Shown here: positions 33,568-43,425 of the stretch, piece after piece | Numbering within the stretch: the first letter of the stretch is position 1 | Layout of the letters: every line of letters starts with the position of its first letter | From: Sulfurospirillum arsenophilum NBRC 109478 | GTDB lineage: Bacteria > Campylobacterota > Campylobacteria > Campylobacterales > Sulfurospirillaceae | Length of the DNA: 64,000 bases | Assembly (NCBI RefSeq): GCF_000813345.1 | Contig: NZ_BBQF01000001.1 | Location: 372,001 to 436,000 of the forward strand | Reading direction: 5' to 3' | The notes under the pieces: model-generated | Database searches by the model: none | The model's input: the letters and a program-made list of their open reading frames with translations, nothing else | What the model was told of the DNA's origin: nothing | Translations under genes and position numbers: made by a program

Positions 33568-33945
33568 GTGCCAACCATTAACCAACTCGTCAGAAATGAG
33601 AGAAAAAAGGTGATTAAAAAATCAAAATCACCTGCACTTGATAAGTGCCCTCAAAGAAGAGGCGTTTGTACAAGAGTTTATACGACAACTCCTAAGAAAC
33701 CAAACTCTGCTTTGAGAAAAGTTGCCAAAGTCAAATTGACTAGCGGTTTTGAAGTCATTAGCTACATCGGTGGCGAGGGACACAACCTACAAGAACACTC
33801 CATTGTATTGGTACGTGGCGGTAGGGTAAAAGATTTACCAGGTGTTAAGTACCATATCGTACGTGGTGCGCTTGATACTTCAGGTGTTGCAAAAAGAACG
33901 GTGTCTAGAAGTAAATACGGTACAAAAAGACCAAAAGCTAAATAA
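33568..33945 (+). CDS. rpsL: Ribosomal protein uS12
   Basis: A 125-residue uS12, controlling decoding accuracy. It starts at GTG (33568), giving [15 protein letters not shown], the universal N-terminus, with AAAGGAAA upstream. The streptomycin-related loop [12 protein letters not shown] carries the lysine found in sensitive strains. Confidence 0.98.
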   Translation: MPTINQLVRNERKKVIKKSKSPALDKCPQRRGVCTRVYTTTPKKPNSALRKVAKVKLTSGFEVISYIGGEGHNLQEHSIVLVRGGRVKDLPGVKYHIVRGALDTSGVAKRTVSRSKYGTKRPKAK

Positions 33946-33976
33946 ATTTAACAGCAGGTGATGTCCTTTGTTTTGA

Positions 33977-34489
<513 letters not shown>

Positions 34490-34500
34490 GATGATGATGG

Positions 34501-34522
34501 GAATGTTTACATGTAAACATTC
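34501..34522. repeat. 22-bp perfect palindrome between rpsG and fusA
   Basis: The TTTACATGTAAA core (34506-34517) is extended by GAATG/CATTC to 22 bp, 12 nt after the rpsG stop. It forms an 11-bp cruciform or hairpin. No T tract follows, so it may be an mRNA processing or attenuation site rather than a full terminator. Confidence 0.85.
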
Positions 34523-34568
34523 TCTCCTTCCTTCGGAACTACACTCCTAATATAACAAGGAAATTATA

Positions 34569-36647
34569 ATGGCAAGAAATACCCCTATTGAAATGGTTAG
34601 AAACATCGGTATTGCTGCGCACATTGATGCAGGTAAGACCACAACAACAGAAAGAATCCTTTTTTACACCGGTATCTCTCACAAAATTGGTGAGGTACAT
34701 GATGGTGCTGCAACAATGGACTGGATGGAGCAAGAGAAAGAAAGAGGTATTACCATTACTTCTGCTGCGACAACATGTACATGGAAAGATCATCAAATTA
34801 ATATCATCGATACTCCGGGCCACGTTGACTTCACCATTGAAGTTGAGCGTTCTATGCGTGTTCTTGATGGCGCTGTAGCTGTATTTTGTGCAGTTGGTGG
34901 CGTTCAACCACAATCTGAGACTGTTTGGAGACAAGCAAATCGTTACCAAGTTCCAAGAATGGTTTTCGTTAATAAAATGGACCGTGTTGGTGCAGACTTC
35001 TATAACGTTGAAGCACAAATTAAAAATCGTTTAAAAGCAAATCCAGTGCCAATTCAAATTCCTATTGGCGCAGAAGAAAACTTTAAAGGTGTTGTTGATC
35101 TCGTAGAGATGAAAGCACTTGTTTGGGATGATGACGCTGCAATGGGTTCAAACTACCAAGTCGTTGAAATCCCAGCTGATCTTGCTGATAAAGCAAAAGA
35201 ATACCGTGAGAGAATGGTTGAAGCCGTTTCTGAGACCAGTGATGAGTTAATGGAAAAATACCTTGGTGGCGAAGAACTTACCAAAGCTGAGATTAAAGCG
35301 GGTATTAAAGCAGGATGTCTTGCAATGACATTTATTCCAATGATTTGTGGAACAGCGTTTAAAAACAAAGGTGTTCAACCTATGTTAGATGCTGTTATTG
35401 ATTATATGCCAGCTCCAACTGAAGTACATGCTATTAAAGGTGAGTACGAAGACGGACATGAGTGTGTTGTTGATTCAACTGATGAAGGTGAATTTGCCGC
35501 TCTTGCATTTAAAATTATGACCGATCCATTTGTTGGTCAATTAACATTCGTTCGTGTTTACCGTGGTTCATTGGAAAGCGGAAGTTATGCTTACAATACA
35601 ACAAAAGATAAAAAAGAGAGAATTGGTCGTTTGCTAAAAATGCATGCGAACAAAAGAGAAGAGATCAAAGTACTTCACTCTGGTGAAATCGGCGCGGTTG
35701 TAGGTCTTAAAGACACACTAACCGGTGATACACTTGCAAGTGAAAAAGATCCTGTAATCCTAGAGAGAATGGTATTCCCAGATCCAGTTATCTCTGTTGC
35801 TGTTGAACCTAAAACAAAAGCAGATCAAGAGAAAATGGGTATTGCACTTCAAAAACTTGCTCAAGAAGATCCAAGCTTTAGAGTTGAGACAGATGAAGAG
35901 AGTGGTCAAACCATCATTTCAGGTATGGGTGAGCTTCACTTAGAGATTCTTGTTGATCGTATGTTACGTGAATTTAAAGTAAGTGCAGAAGTAGGTCAAC
36001 CACAAGTTGCTTACCGTGAGACAATTCGTGCATCTGTTAACCAAGAGTACAAATACGCAAAACAATCTGGTGGTCGTGGTCAATACGGTCACGTTTACCT
36101 TAAAATTGAACCTCAAGATGCTGGTAAGGGTTATGAATTTGTTAACGATATCAAAGGTGGAGCGATTCCAAAAGAATTTATTCCAGCTGTTGATAAAGGT
36201 ATCAAAGAATCACTTCAAGCGGGTGTTCTTGCTGGCTATAAAGTGGAAGACGTTAAAGTTACACTTTATGATGGAAGTTACCATGATGTTGACTCCTCTG
36301 AGATGGCATTTAAATTGGCTGCTTCTATGGGCTTTAAAGAGGGTTGTCGTAAGGCAAAACCAGTTATTCTTGAGCCGATCATGAAAGTTGAAGTAGAGAC
36401 TCCAGAAGACTTTATGGGTGATGTTATCGGCGATCTTAACAGAAGACGTGGACAAATTAACTCTATGGATGACAGAAGTGGTAACAAAATTGTTAACGCA
36501 TTCTGCCCATTAGCTGAAATGTTCGGTTACTCTACAGATCTACGTTCTCAAACACAAGGTCGTGCTTCTTACTCTATGGAATTCGATCATTATGATGAAG
36601 TTCCTAGAAACGTTGCAGAAGAGATTATCAAAAAACGTAACGGTTAA
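34569..36647 (+). CDS. fusA: Elongation factor G
   Basis: A 692-residue translocation GTPase. G motifs: [20 protein letters not shown] (switch I), [16 protein letters not shown]. Domains IV and V are complete, with [15 protein letters not shown] near domain IV. Length matches the family. AAGGAAATTATA precedes ATG. Same rpsL-rpsG-fusA order as elsewhere in bacteria, though tuf is located separately upstream. Confidence 0.99.
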   Translation: MARNTPIEMVRNIGIAAHIDAGKTTTTERILFYTGISHKIGEVHDGAATMDWMEQEKERGITITSAATTCTWKDHQINIIDTPGHVDFTIEVERSMRVLDGAVAVFCAVGGVQPQSETVWRQANRYQVPRMVFVNKMDRVGADFYNVEAQIKNRLKANPVPIQIPIGAEENFKGVVDLVEMKALVWDDDAAMGSNYQVVEIPADLADKAKEYRERMVEAVSETSDELMEKYLGGEELTKAEIKAGIKAGCLAMTFIPMICGTAFKNKGVQPMLDAVIDYMPAPTEVHAIKGEYEDGHECVVDSTDEGEFAALAFKIMTDPFVGQLTFVRVYRGSLESGSYAYNTTKDKKERIGRLLKMHANKREEIKVLHSGEIGAVVGLKDTLTGDTLASEKDPVILERMVFPDPVISVAVEPKTKADQEKMGIALQKLAQEDPSFRVETDEESGQTIISGMGELHLEILVDRMLREFKVSAEVGQPQVAYRETIRASVNQEYKYAKQSGGRGQYGHVYLKIEPQDAGKGYEFVNDIKGGAIPKEFIPAVDKGIKESLQAGVLAGYKVEDVKVTLYDGSYHDVDSSEMAFKLAASMGFKEGCRKAKPVILEPIMKVEVETPEDFMGDVIGDLNRRRGQINSMDDRSGNKIVNAFCPLAEMFGYSTDLRSQTQGRASYSMEFDHYDEVPRNVAEEIIKKRNG

Positions 36648-36657
36648 TATATTTTAC

Positions 36658-36693
36658 ATGTAAAGAGTCGTAAGACTCTTTACATCCTTTTTT
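36658..36693 (+). terminator. Rho-independent terminator after fusA
   Basis: ATGTAAAGAGTC (36658-36669) pairs with GACTCTTTACAT (36674-36685) around GTAA, followed by a run of six T after CC. The left arm is the right half of a TTTACATGTAAA copy (36653-36664), so here the palindrome is built into a canonical terminator. Confidence 0.88.
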
Positions 36694-36774
36694 CTGCCAA
36701 AATCTCCCAAACGCATTCTTTTCTCAATCAATTAAAAATAATGTTTTTAGTCATAACTATTAACAATAAATTGC

Positions 36775-36780
36775 TATAAT
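36775..36780 (+). promoter_or_regulatory. -10 element for metNIQ
   Basis: TATAAT preceded by TTGC, 90 nt before metN. The 222-nt gap after fusA holds the terminator and this promoter and no gene. I see no S-box or other methionine riboswitch. Confidence 0.55.
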
Positions 36781-36869
36781 CTCGCGTTTTATTCCATGCT
36801 TGTTAAAATACTTCATAATAAGAATTAACGTACAATTTGGATTTATAAATTCTCCATAAAGGTTAAAAA

Positions 36870-37829
36870 TTGATAGATATCAAACATCTCAGCAAATATT
36901 TTAACGACCAAAAAGTTTTAGATGATATCAGTGTACATATAAACGCTGGCGAAATATTTGCCATTGTAGGACACAGTGGCGCTGGTAAATCAACCCTTCT
37001 TCGTTGTATCAATGGTCTTGAAGGTTTTAGTGGCGGAGACGTAAATGTGTTAGGAAAAGAAGTCAAACACTTAAACGAAAGTGGACTAGGCGCATTACGA
37101 AGTCAGATTGGTATGATTTTTCAAAACTTTTCTTTACTCAATCAAAAAAATGTGTATGACAATATTGCTCTTCCGATGAAAGTATGGGGATACAGCAAAG
37201 AGAAGATTCAAAAAAGAGTTGATGAGCTTTTAAAACTTGTAGGACTGGAAGCTAAAAAATTTGTTTACCCTAAAGAGCTGAGTGGTGGTCAAAAACAGCG
37301 TGTTGCAATAGCAAGAGCCTTAACGCTCAACCCCAAAATACTTCTAAGTGATGAAGCCACATCGGCACTTGATCCTAATACAACCAAATCTATTTTAGAG
37401 CTTTTGCAAGAGATCAATAAAAATCTTGGGGTTACTATCATCATCGTAACGCATGAAATGGAAGTTGTCAAAAAAGTGGCATCACGTGCTTTACTTTTAG
37501 AAGATGGAAAAGTGATTGGCCTTGGGCGTATTGAAGATCTCTTTTTAAGACCTGATGAAAAAATGATGCGGTTTTTAGGAGAGGATGAAGAACTCCCTCA
37601 AGAAGGGGTCAATATAAGACTTTTCTTTCCAAGCAATGTCTCTTATCAACCTATTGTAACAAAGATGGCAAGGGAACTTGACATCAATTTCAATATTGTT
37701 TGGGGAAAACTTGAAAAGTTAAATGACCATGTTGTTGGCTCTTTGGTTATCAACATAGAGGAGCAAGTGGCAAGCACCATTACCAACTATCTGCAAGAAA
37801 AAACTGAAGTGATTTGGGAGATACTCTAA
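36870..37829 (+). CDS. metN: Methionine ABC transporter ATPase MetN
   Basis: A 319-residue ATPase. Walker A GHSGAGKST (about residues 35-43), signature LSGGQKQRV, Walker B ILLSDEATSALDP and H-loop VTHEMEV are intact. The C-terminal ~75 residues correspond to the NIL domain, which binds methionine and inhibits transport. The start is TTG with AAAGG upstream. It abuts metI by 1 nt. Confidence 0.95.
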   Translation: MIDIKHLSKYFNDQKVLDDISVHINAGEIFAIVGHSGAGKSTLLRCINGLEGFSGGDVNVLGKEVKHLNESGLGALRSQIGMIFQNFSLLNQKNVYDNIALPMKVWGYSKEKIQKRVDELLKLVGLEAKKFVYPKELSGGQKQRVAIARALTLNPKILLSDEATSALDPNTTKSILELLQEINKNLGVTIIIVTHEMEVVKKVASRALLLEDGKVIGLGRIEDLFLRPDEKMMRFLGEDEELPQEGVNIRLFFPSNVSYQPIVTKMARELDINFNIVWGKLEKLNDHVVGSLVINIEEQVASTITNYLQEKTEVIWEIL

Positions 37830-37830
37830 A

Positions 37831-38511
37831 ATGGAACAATCAATAATAGAATTTTATGAAAAATCGATAAGCATGAAACAGGTTTTGATTGACGCCGTTA
37901 TTGAGACACTCACCATGAGTCTCGTTTCGACTTTTGTAGCAACATTCATTGGATTTGCACTGGCTATTGTTTTGATTGTTACGGATAAAAATGGTATTTC
38001 ACCTAATCGATATACCTATAAAATTTTAGATATTGCGATTAATATGCTACGCTCATTTCCTTTTATCATTTTGATCATTGTATTGTTCCCTGTGACAAAA
38101 TTTTTGGTAGGGAAGCACACAGGAACATTTGCGATGATCGTTCCTCTAACCATTGGAACAGCGCCTTTTATCGCAAGGATGATCGAGGGGGCTTTTAAAG
38201 AGGTTGATAGAAGCGTTATCGAAGCTGCAAAGTCTTTTGGAACGAACAAATTCCAAATTATTTTTAGAGTACTCCTTCCAGAAGCATTCCCTAGCATTAT
38301 TTCTGCTATTACACTCTCTTTAATCATCATTATTGGCTTTTCAGCAATGGCAGGAACCGTTGGTGGCGGAGGGCTAGGTGCGGTTGCTATGAATTATGGT
38401 TATTATCGATTTGATGGTATTTACATATTTTGGACCGTTTTTATTTTGATCGTATTGGTACAAATTTTTCAAAGTATGGGGGATCTACTCTATAAAATAG
38501 TCAAACATTAA
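37831..38511 (+). CDS. metI: Methionine ABC transporter permease MetI
   Basis: A 226-residue permease with five membrane segments and the EAA loop VIEAAKSFGTNKFQIIFRVLLPEA, as in MetI. It carries methionine across the inner membrane with MetN and MetQ. Confidence 0.94.
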   Translation: MEQSIIEFYEKSISMKQVLIDAVIETLTMSLVSTFVATFIGFALAIVLIVTDKNGISPNRYTYKILDIAINMLRSFPFIILIIVLFPVTKFLVGKHTGTFAMIVPLTIGTAPFIARMIEGAFKEVDRSVIEAAKSFGTNKFQIIFRVLLPEAFPSIISAITLSLIIIIGFSAMAGTVGGGGLGAVAMNYGYYRFDGIYIFWTVFILIVLVQIFQSMGDLLYKIVKH

Positions 38512-38639
38512 ATCGCTATTTTTTGAGAGATCGAATTCATATTCAGTCTTTCTTAATACGAATGACGTTAACATTTCAATAAGTATACTAAATTAATAGA
38601 TTTACTATACATTATTTTGAGCAATTCAAAGGGGAACAC

Positions 38640-39461
38640 ATGTATAAACGTTTAGGAGCTATTTTAGTTGGAGCACTACTTACATTCAGTGGTTGCAGTG
38701 GCGATAAAAAAGTTGAAGAAAAAGCAGTTGCAAAAGAAGACAAGAGTGCAAAAATAATTGTTGTAGGCGCTACTCCAGTTCCACATTCTGAGATATTGGA
38801 AATCGTAAAACCTCTTCTAGCAAAAGAAGGGTACACACTTGAAATCAAAGTGTTTAATGATTACGTCATTCCTAATAAAGTGACAGACAGTGGTGAAATT
38901 GATGCAAACTTCTTTCAACACACGCCATACCTCGTTGAGTTTAATAAAAATCAAGGTACGAAACTTGTAAGTGTTGGTAATGTTCACATTGAGCCAATTG
39001 GAATCTATTCTAAAAAAATTAAATCGCTCTCTGAGCTCAAAGATGGTGATAGCGTTGCGATTCCAAATGATCCGAGCAATGCAGGTAGAGCTTTAGATGT
39101 TTTAGCAAGTGCTGGACTTATCAAACTCAAAGATGTTGAACTTAAAACAAAGCTTGACATTGTTGAAAATCCAAAAAATCTTAAATTTACCGAGCTTGAA
39201 GCTGCACAACTTCCTCGCGTTATTGAAGACTTTACACTTGCAGTTATTAACACAAACTACGCACTTCCAGCAGGTCTTAATCCAAGCAGCGATGCACTTG
39301 CGTTAGAGTCTGCAAATTCTCCGTATGCTAATATCCTTGTAGTAAAAGCGGGTAATGAGAATAGCGATAAGACAAAAGCACTTCTCAAAGCTGTTAAATC
39401 AGATGAAGTGAAGAAATTTATCGTTGAAAAATACAAAGGTGCTATCGTTCCTGCATTTTAA
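38640..39461 (+). CDS. metQ: Methionine-binding lipoprotein MetQ
   Basis: A 273-residue lipoprotein with lipobox FSGC (Cys at about residue 19) after a hydrophobic signal. The mature region has IIVVGATPVPHSEILE, the DANFFQHTPYL segment and NDPSNAGRALDVL, all typical of the NlpA/MetQ family. A 128-nt gap to metI contains a possible own promoter (TATACAT near 38606). GGGG AACAC precedes ATG. Confidence 0.94.
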   Translation: MYKRLGAILVGALLTFSGCSGDKKVEEKAVAKEDKSAKIIVVGATPVPHSEILEIVKPLLAKEGYTLEIKVFNDYVIPNKVTDSGEIDANFFQHTPYLVEFNKNQGTKLVSVGNVHIEPIGIYSKKIKSLSELKDGDSVAIPNDPSNAGRALDVLASAGLIKLKDVELKTKLDIVENPKNLKFTELEAAQLPRVIEDFTLAVINTNYALPAGLNPSSDALALESANSPYANILVVKAGNENSDKTKALLKAVKSDEVKKFIVEKYKGAIVPAF

Positions 39462-39483
39462 TGCATGATAGCATAACGCTCTT

Positions 39484-39515
39484 AACCAAAGTGGCTCAAA
39501 AGCAGCACTTTGGTT
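39484..39515 (+). terminator. Terminator after metQ
   Basis: AACCAAAGTG (39484-39493) pairs with CACTTTGGTT (39506-39515), with an inner GCT/AGC stem, followed by a short T-rich stretch. It precedes the tRNA-Arg promoter. Confidence 0.7.
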
Positions 39516-39550
39516 CCTCCCCTTTTTAGGTTTCCTAAGTCTATTTTTGT

Positions 39551-39556
39551 TATAAT
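39551..39556 (+). promoter_or_regulatory. -10 element TATAAT for tRNA-Arg
   Basis: TATAAT preceded by TTGT, 25 nt before the tRNA. No good -35 is visible. Confidence 0.65.
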
Positions 39557-39580
39557 CCCGCCACACAAAATCTCTCCAAT

Positions 39581-39657
39581 GTCCCCATAGCTCAGCAGGA
39601 TAGAGCATCAAATTCCTAATTTGAAGGCCGTGCGTTCGAATCGCGCTGGGGACACCA
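39581..39657 (+). tRNA. tRNA-Arg(CCU), CCA encoded
   Basis: The acceptor stem GTCCCCA/TGGGGAC pairs over 7 bp, the anticodon loop TTCCTAA carries CCT, and GCGTTCGAATCGC forms the T arm. It reads AGG, and ends 3 nt before the convergent aldo/keto reductase gene. tRNA 3' ends are common integration sites, but no integrase is nearby. Confidence 0.97.
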
Positions 39658-39660
39658 CCC

Positions 39661-40500
39661 TTAATGCAACAGCAGATCAATTTTCTCAATACTACCACTA
39701 TCCAATGCAAATTCAAAAATACTCAAATCCTCTTTCATATGCTGAGCTGACGTTGTTCCATTAAGCGGAATAATTCCTTTGTGTATCATATAGCGGTAAA
39801 AAATCTGTTCAGCACTTTTACCATAAGTGTTTGCAATGGTTTGGATCGTTGGAGAATGCAAAATGTGTGGATTGGCACTGAGTGTCCAAAAACTTTGATA
39901 AATAATCCCTTTCTCTTTTGCCCAAGTACGCAAAGATATATCGTAATGTGAGTCAGCATAAAAACGGTTTTGAACGATGGAAGGCTTAATGCGTGCATCT
40001 TTATAGAGTTGTTGTAAGAGTGAAAGATCATAACAGTTACTAATGCCAATTTGGCGTGTATCACCTCTCTCGCAGAGTGATTCTAAGGTTTGCCATGCGC
40101 TAAGAAGATGAGCATAAGGAAACAGGGGTGAATGCAGCAACAAAGAGTCAAGATACTCTGTATGCAGGTTTTGCTTAGAGACATTGTATGAGGTCATAAT
40201 CTGTTCTTCTAAAGAGGCTTTCGCATCGTAAGGAAGACGCTGTGGATCTTGTCCTGAAAGTGGCGTAAATTTGGTTTGAATAAAAAGCTCTTCTCTTTTT
40301 CCACCTTTTTGGTAAAAACGCTTTACGCCTTCACCTACCAATGCCTCTTCGTAATGTTTGGGTTGGCATGCCGTGTCAATGCCTCTAAAACCATTCTCAA
40401 GTGCCAAGGCAACTAGATCTGCGGTGCGCTCTTTTTTCCATGCCGTACCGTAAAGCATATAAGGGATACGAACATTTTGATTACTAGTGACGTAGTCCAT
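39661..40500 (-). CDS. Aldo/keto reductase
   Basis: A 279-residue AKR. The NADPH and substrate barrel shows GFRGIDTACQPKHYEEALVGEG (catalytic Asp; the usual Tyr of DxxxxY appears shifted to the HYE region), FIQTKFTPLSG (Lys), LDSLLLHSPLF (His) and RQIGISNCYD. It probably reduces aldehydes or ketones. The sequence QPKHY instead of the more common YGNE around the active-site Tyr is slightly unusual. AAAGGAG precedes the ATG. It is divergent from the SagB-type gene. Confidence 0.85.
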   Translation of the reverse strand: MDYVTSNQNVRIPYMLYGTAWKKERTADLVALALENGFRGIDTACQPKHYEEALVGEGVKRFYQKGGKREELFIQTKFTPLSGQDPQRLPYDAKASLEEQIMTSYNVSKQNLHTEYLDSLLLHSPLFPYAHLLSAWQTLESLCERGDTRQIGISNCYDLSLLQQLYKDARIKPSIVQNRFYADSHYDISLRTWAKEKGIIYQSFWTLSANPHILHSPTIQTIANTYGKSAEQIFYRYMIHKGIIPLNGTTSAQHMKEDLSIFEFALDSGSIEKIDLLLH

Positions 40501-40565
40501 TTGAACTCCTTTGAATCATTATAGAAAAACAAATTTTCAAGGGTGCTTTTTTTGCAGGATTAAAC

Positions 40566-40577
40566 TTTACATGTAAA
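40566..40577. repeat. Dispersed palindrome TTTACATGTAAA upstream of the SagB-type gene
   Basis: A perfect 12-mer 45 nt before the preferred start codon, in the divergent gap with the aldo/keto reductase gene. Confidence 0.9.
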
Positions 40578-40622
40578 GAGATCCATATGCATGACGCAGT
40601 AGCATACCACAAAGGAGATCCG

Positions 40623-41891
40623 ATGTTAGCGTACCATCCCCAAACAATGCACAGCTATCTCTCTGTGCGAAATAGGTCTCATTTTATGGATTGGGACCAT
40701 CAGCCTAAACAGTTTAAGATCTATCCTCAAACATTTGTGCGTATACCACTGGATAAAAAAAATCCTGAACACCGTTTTTTGTACCTTATTGGAGGGATTA
40801 CAGCTCAAAAAAGCTACCCAGGTATGACCTATGCTCTGCGTACCAACCCCAGTGCTGGAGCGTTGTACCCGACTGAAATTTATCTGCAGATTCGAGATAC
40901 GAAAGGTTTTGTAAATGGCATTTACTTTCTGAGTCCTCAGGAATCTGCCCTTGTTTTATTACATCCTTTAGAAGAAGAGGAAGGGGTTGAAAACTTTTTA
41001 CATGTAAAGCGGGTAAGTGGTTTTATTTTTCTTTTTTCAGCGCTCTATTACCGCTCATCATGGAAATACCGTGATCGTGCATTTCGTTACTGCTTGCATG
41101 ATACGGGACATATGATAGGCACTTTAGAGGCTTCGTGTACACTCAGCGATAAGTCATATCGCATCCTTTACGGCATAGAAAAAAAAGCGTTAAATGCACT
41201 CTTTGGATTTGGTGCAGAGGAGTTTTTTCTCTCATCTGTCCTTGTAGGAGAAGAGGATAAAAATGTTACATGTAAAGCGTTATCCCTGCAATTACCGTAT
41301 GTTGATGGTACGGGAACATTTGAGACCAATGAACGTGTGGAAAAAGCCTACGATGAAACCTGCGAGCTCTCCAGAAAACTCCAGGTGGCAATGCCAACAT
41401 TTGATTTGGATAAAGAGCGTTTACAACAAGCTATTTGGAAACGTCGTTCTATTCGTGAGTTTACGCAAAAGTCCCTTTTGAAAGAGGAGTTTTTAGAGGT
41501 GATAGATTTCATTACTCAGCCGATTCCCTCGGACTGTGATGTCGATATTGAAATTTACGCGATCATCAACCGTGTGGAGGGAATGTGGCAAGGCGTTTGG
41601 AAGGAGGGCGTTTATGTGGAATCAGGCAATTTTGCACGCAAAGCGGGTTATCTCTGTTTGGAACAAGCGTTAGGAGAAGAGAGTGGTGTTACCTTTTTCT
41701 TAGTGGGAAACGATGCGCTAAACTACCAAGCAATGGTTCAAAAAGCGGGCATTATAGGGCATCGTCTCTATCTTATCAGTGAGTATCTTGGGTTTGGATG
41801 CAGTGGCATAGGCGCTTATTACGACGAAGAGGTCGCAGCATTTTTAAAGAGTGATGGCATGGTGCTTTATGCATTAGCCATCGGTCGCTGA
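40623..41891 (+). CDS. SagB-type (ThcOx) flavin oxidoreductase with two nitroreductase-like halves
   Basis: A 422-residue SagB/ThcOx-type protein. The N-terminal half has YHPQTMHSY and RTNPSAGALYPTEIYL (about residues 70-85), the FMN-binding signature of the SagB group; the second half has RRSIREFTQKS (about 275) and a final GFGCSGIGAYYDEEVA. SagB enzymes oxidise azolines to azoles in peptide natural products, but stand-alone two-domain members like this occur without peptide genes and have unknown substrates. No YcaO or precursor is nearby. ATG 40623 has AAAGGAG 6 nt upstream. Two palindrome copies (40997-41008 and 41266-41275) lie inside. Confidence 0.8.
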   Translation: MLAYHPQTMHSYLSVRNRSHFMDWDHQPKQFKIYPQTFVRIPLDKKNPEHRFLYLIGGITAQKSYPGMTYALRTNPSAGALYPTEIYLQIRDTKGFVNGIYFLSPQESALVLLHPLEEEEGVENFLHVKRVSGFIFLFSALYYRSSWKYRDRAFRYCLHDTGHMIGTLEASCTLSDKSYRILYGIEKKALNALFGFGAEEFFLSSVLVGEEDKNVTCKALSLQLPYVDGTGTFETNERVEKAYDETCELSRKLQVAMPTFDLDKERLQQAIWKRRSIREFTQKSLLKEEFLEVIDFITQPIPSDCDVDIEIYAIINRVEGMWQGVWKEGVYVESGNFARKAGYLCLEQALGEESGVTFFLVGNDALNYQAMVQKAGIIGHRLYLISEYLGFGCSGIGAYYDEEVAAFLKSDGMVLYALAIGR

Positions 41892-43219
41892 GGCAACTGT
41901 TTATAGGTATAGTAGAGTAAGAAAAGAGCGGAGCTGTACACAATGCAACCAAGTCCGACCCACATCCACATAAACGAGAGCTCAAAGTAACTTACGATGA
42001 GCGTGTATGCGAGCACAGGCGCTAAAATTTGGCGAAAGAAACCAACGTAAAAAATCATGGTCGGTTTTTTAATGCCTTGAAGCGTTGCGACACAGGCAAA
42101 GTGTGTTACGTAACCGCAAAAAAGAAAGAGCATGACATAGATATAGAGTGTGCCATACTGAATGACTTCATGTGTTGGGTCAAATTGGGCGACCAGCCAT
42201 TTACCACTAAGCCATAAAATTCCCATGCCGGCAATGCTTATAACATAACCATAACCCAGTGCATACAAAAGCGTTTGTCGCACGCGCTCAAATTTGCCAG
42301 CTCCCATGTTGTTGGAAACGAGACTTAGTACCGCACTGCTGATGCCAAGGGCAGGGAGTAACATCAACTGCTCAACTCTATACCCAATGCCATAGCCGGC
42401 TACTGCTTGATACCCATAAAGTGTGACAAAATGAAGCGCAATCAGGGAGCCAAAGGACATCATTAACATATTTAGCCCAGGTGGTGTGGCTTGGGCAAAA
42501 AACTCTTTATAGATGCGCCTATCAGGGTAAAACTGCGCTTTACATGTAAAGCTAATCAGCCCTGTTTGCAGACTTTTGTAAAGCAGATAGCCTGCGTTGA
42601 TGGCTTGAACCAAAACTGTAGCCAAAGCGATACCCGCGATGCCCATAGCGGGAATGAAACCCCAGCCATAGATAAAGAGAGGATTGAGCGCAATATTGGC
42701 AAAAAAGCCAAAGATAAGCGTGTTGCGATAGCTCTTTGTATCGCCTGTGGCAACGAGCACACTGTTAAGTGCAAAGTTGGCAAAGAAGAGGGCTGAACCT
42801 AGTAAAATGACCTCGATGAAAGAGAGTGCAAGAGAATGGTAACTCTCTTCTGTACCAATGATATGAAGCAACTGCGAGGCAAAGATGAAGCCTAATAAAC
42901 CCAAAATCATTCCCACACCAATAATCAGTGCAACCCCTTTTTGTGCAATCAGCTTAGCCAGAAAAAAATGCTGCTTTCCATATGCATGACCAATGAGCGC
43001 CGTAAGCGCACTTGTTCCTCCATAGGCTAGACCAATGACAAAGAAGAAGAGAAATGAAGAAGCTGAGAGTGCGGCAAGGGCTTCTGTGGAGATGAGCCCT
43101 GCATAGTAGGTATCAACGATATTGTAGAGTGTATTAAAGAGCATGCCAAGGCTAGAGGGAATGGAGAGTTGGCGTAATAAAGAAGGGATAGGTTGGTTGA
43201 TTAGTGATGTCGAATCCAT
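41867..43219 (-). CDS. MATE family efflux transporter
   Basis: A 450-residue membrane protein with about twelve hydrophobic segments, in the MATE fold. NTLYNIVDTYYAGLIS near the N-terminus and the symmetrical second-half segment are characteristic. These proteins expel cationic drugs or metabolites using H+ or Na+. I chose ATG 43219, with AAGAG 5 nt upstream. The 3' end overlaps the convergent SagB-type gene by 25 nt, so antisense interference is possible. A palindrome copy (42539-42550) is read FTCK. Confidence 0.9.
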   Translation of the reverse strand: MDSTSLINQPIPSLLRQLSIPSSLGMLFNTLYNIVDTYYAGLISTEALAALSASSFLFFFVIGLAYGGTSALTALIGHAYGKQHFFLAKLIAQKGVALIIGVGMILGLLGFIFASQLLHIIGTEESYHSLALSFIEVILLGSALFFANFALNSVLVATGDTKSYRNTLIFGFFANIALNPLFIYGWGFIPAMGIAGIALATVLVQAINAGYLLYKSLQTGLISFTCKAQFYPDRRIYKEFFAQATPPGLNMLMMSFGSLIALHFVTLYGYQAVAGYGIGYRVEQLMLLPALGISSAVLSLVSNNMGAGKFERVRQTLLYALGYGYVISIAGMGILWLSGKWLVAQFDPTHEVIQYGTLYIYVMLFLFCGYVTHFACVATLQGIKKPTMIFYVGFFRQILAPVLAYTLIVSYFELSFMWMWVGLGCIVYSSALFLLYYTYKQLPQRPMANA

Positions 43220-43425
43220 GTAGGCTCTTTTTGATTTTATGATAACGCCATCCTGCTTCAAAGAAGCTCTTTTTTTGCTTTTAAAATGGTTTTTATAGCT
43301 CATTAATTACTCATTTTATTTCGTTAAGCTTCATAGTATAAAAATAAAAACTACAGTTATAGTGTAATTTTTATTTAAGTTTTGTCGTTTGCTATGAAAA
43401 AAATGTTTAACCTAAGGAGTACATA

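Noticed and set aside
36694-36869. SAM or methionine riboswitch upstream of metNIQ
   Set aside because: The leader is AT-rich with no conserved S-box core and no terminator/antiterminator pair.
39581-39657. tRNA-Arg 3' end as integration site
   Set aside because: No integrase, no duplicated tRNA tail and no change in composition are seen next to it.
40501-40622. RiPP precursor gene before the SagB-type gene
   Set aside because: No short open frame with a Cys/Ser/Thr-rich core and ribosome binding site is present in this gap.
43304-43425. Regulatory inverted repeat upstream of the molybdoenzyme (AAATAAAAA/TTTTTATTT)
   Set aside because: The arms are pure A+T in an A+T-rich promoter region, so chance symmetry is likely.
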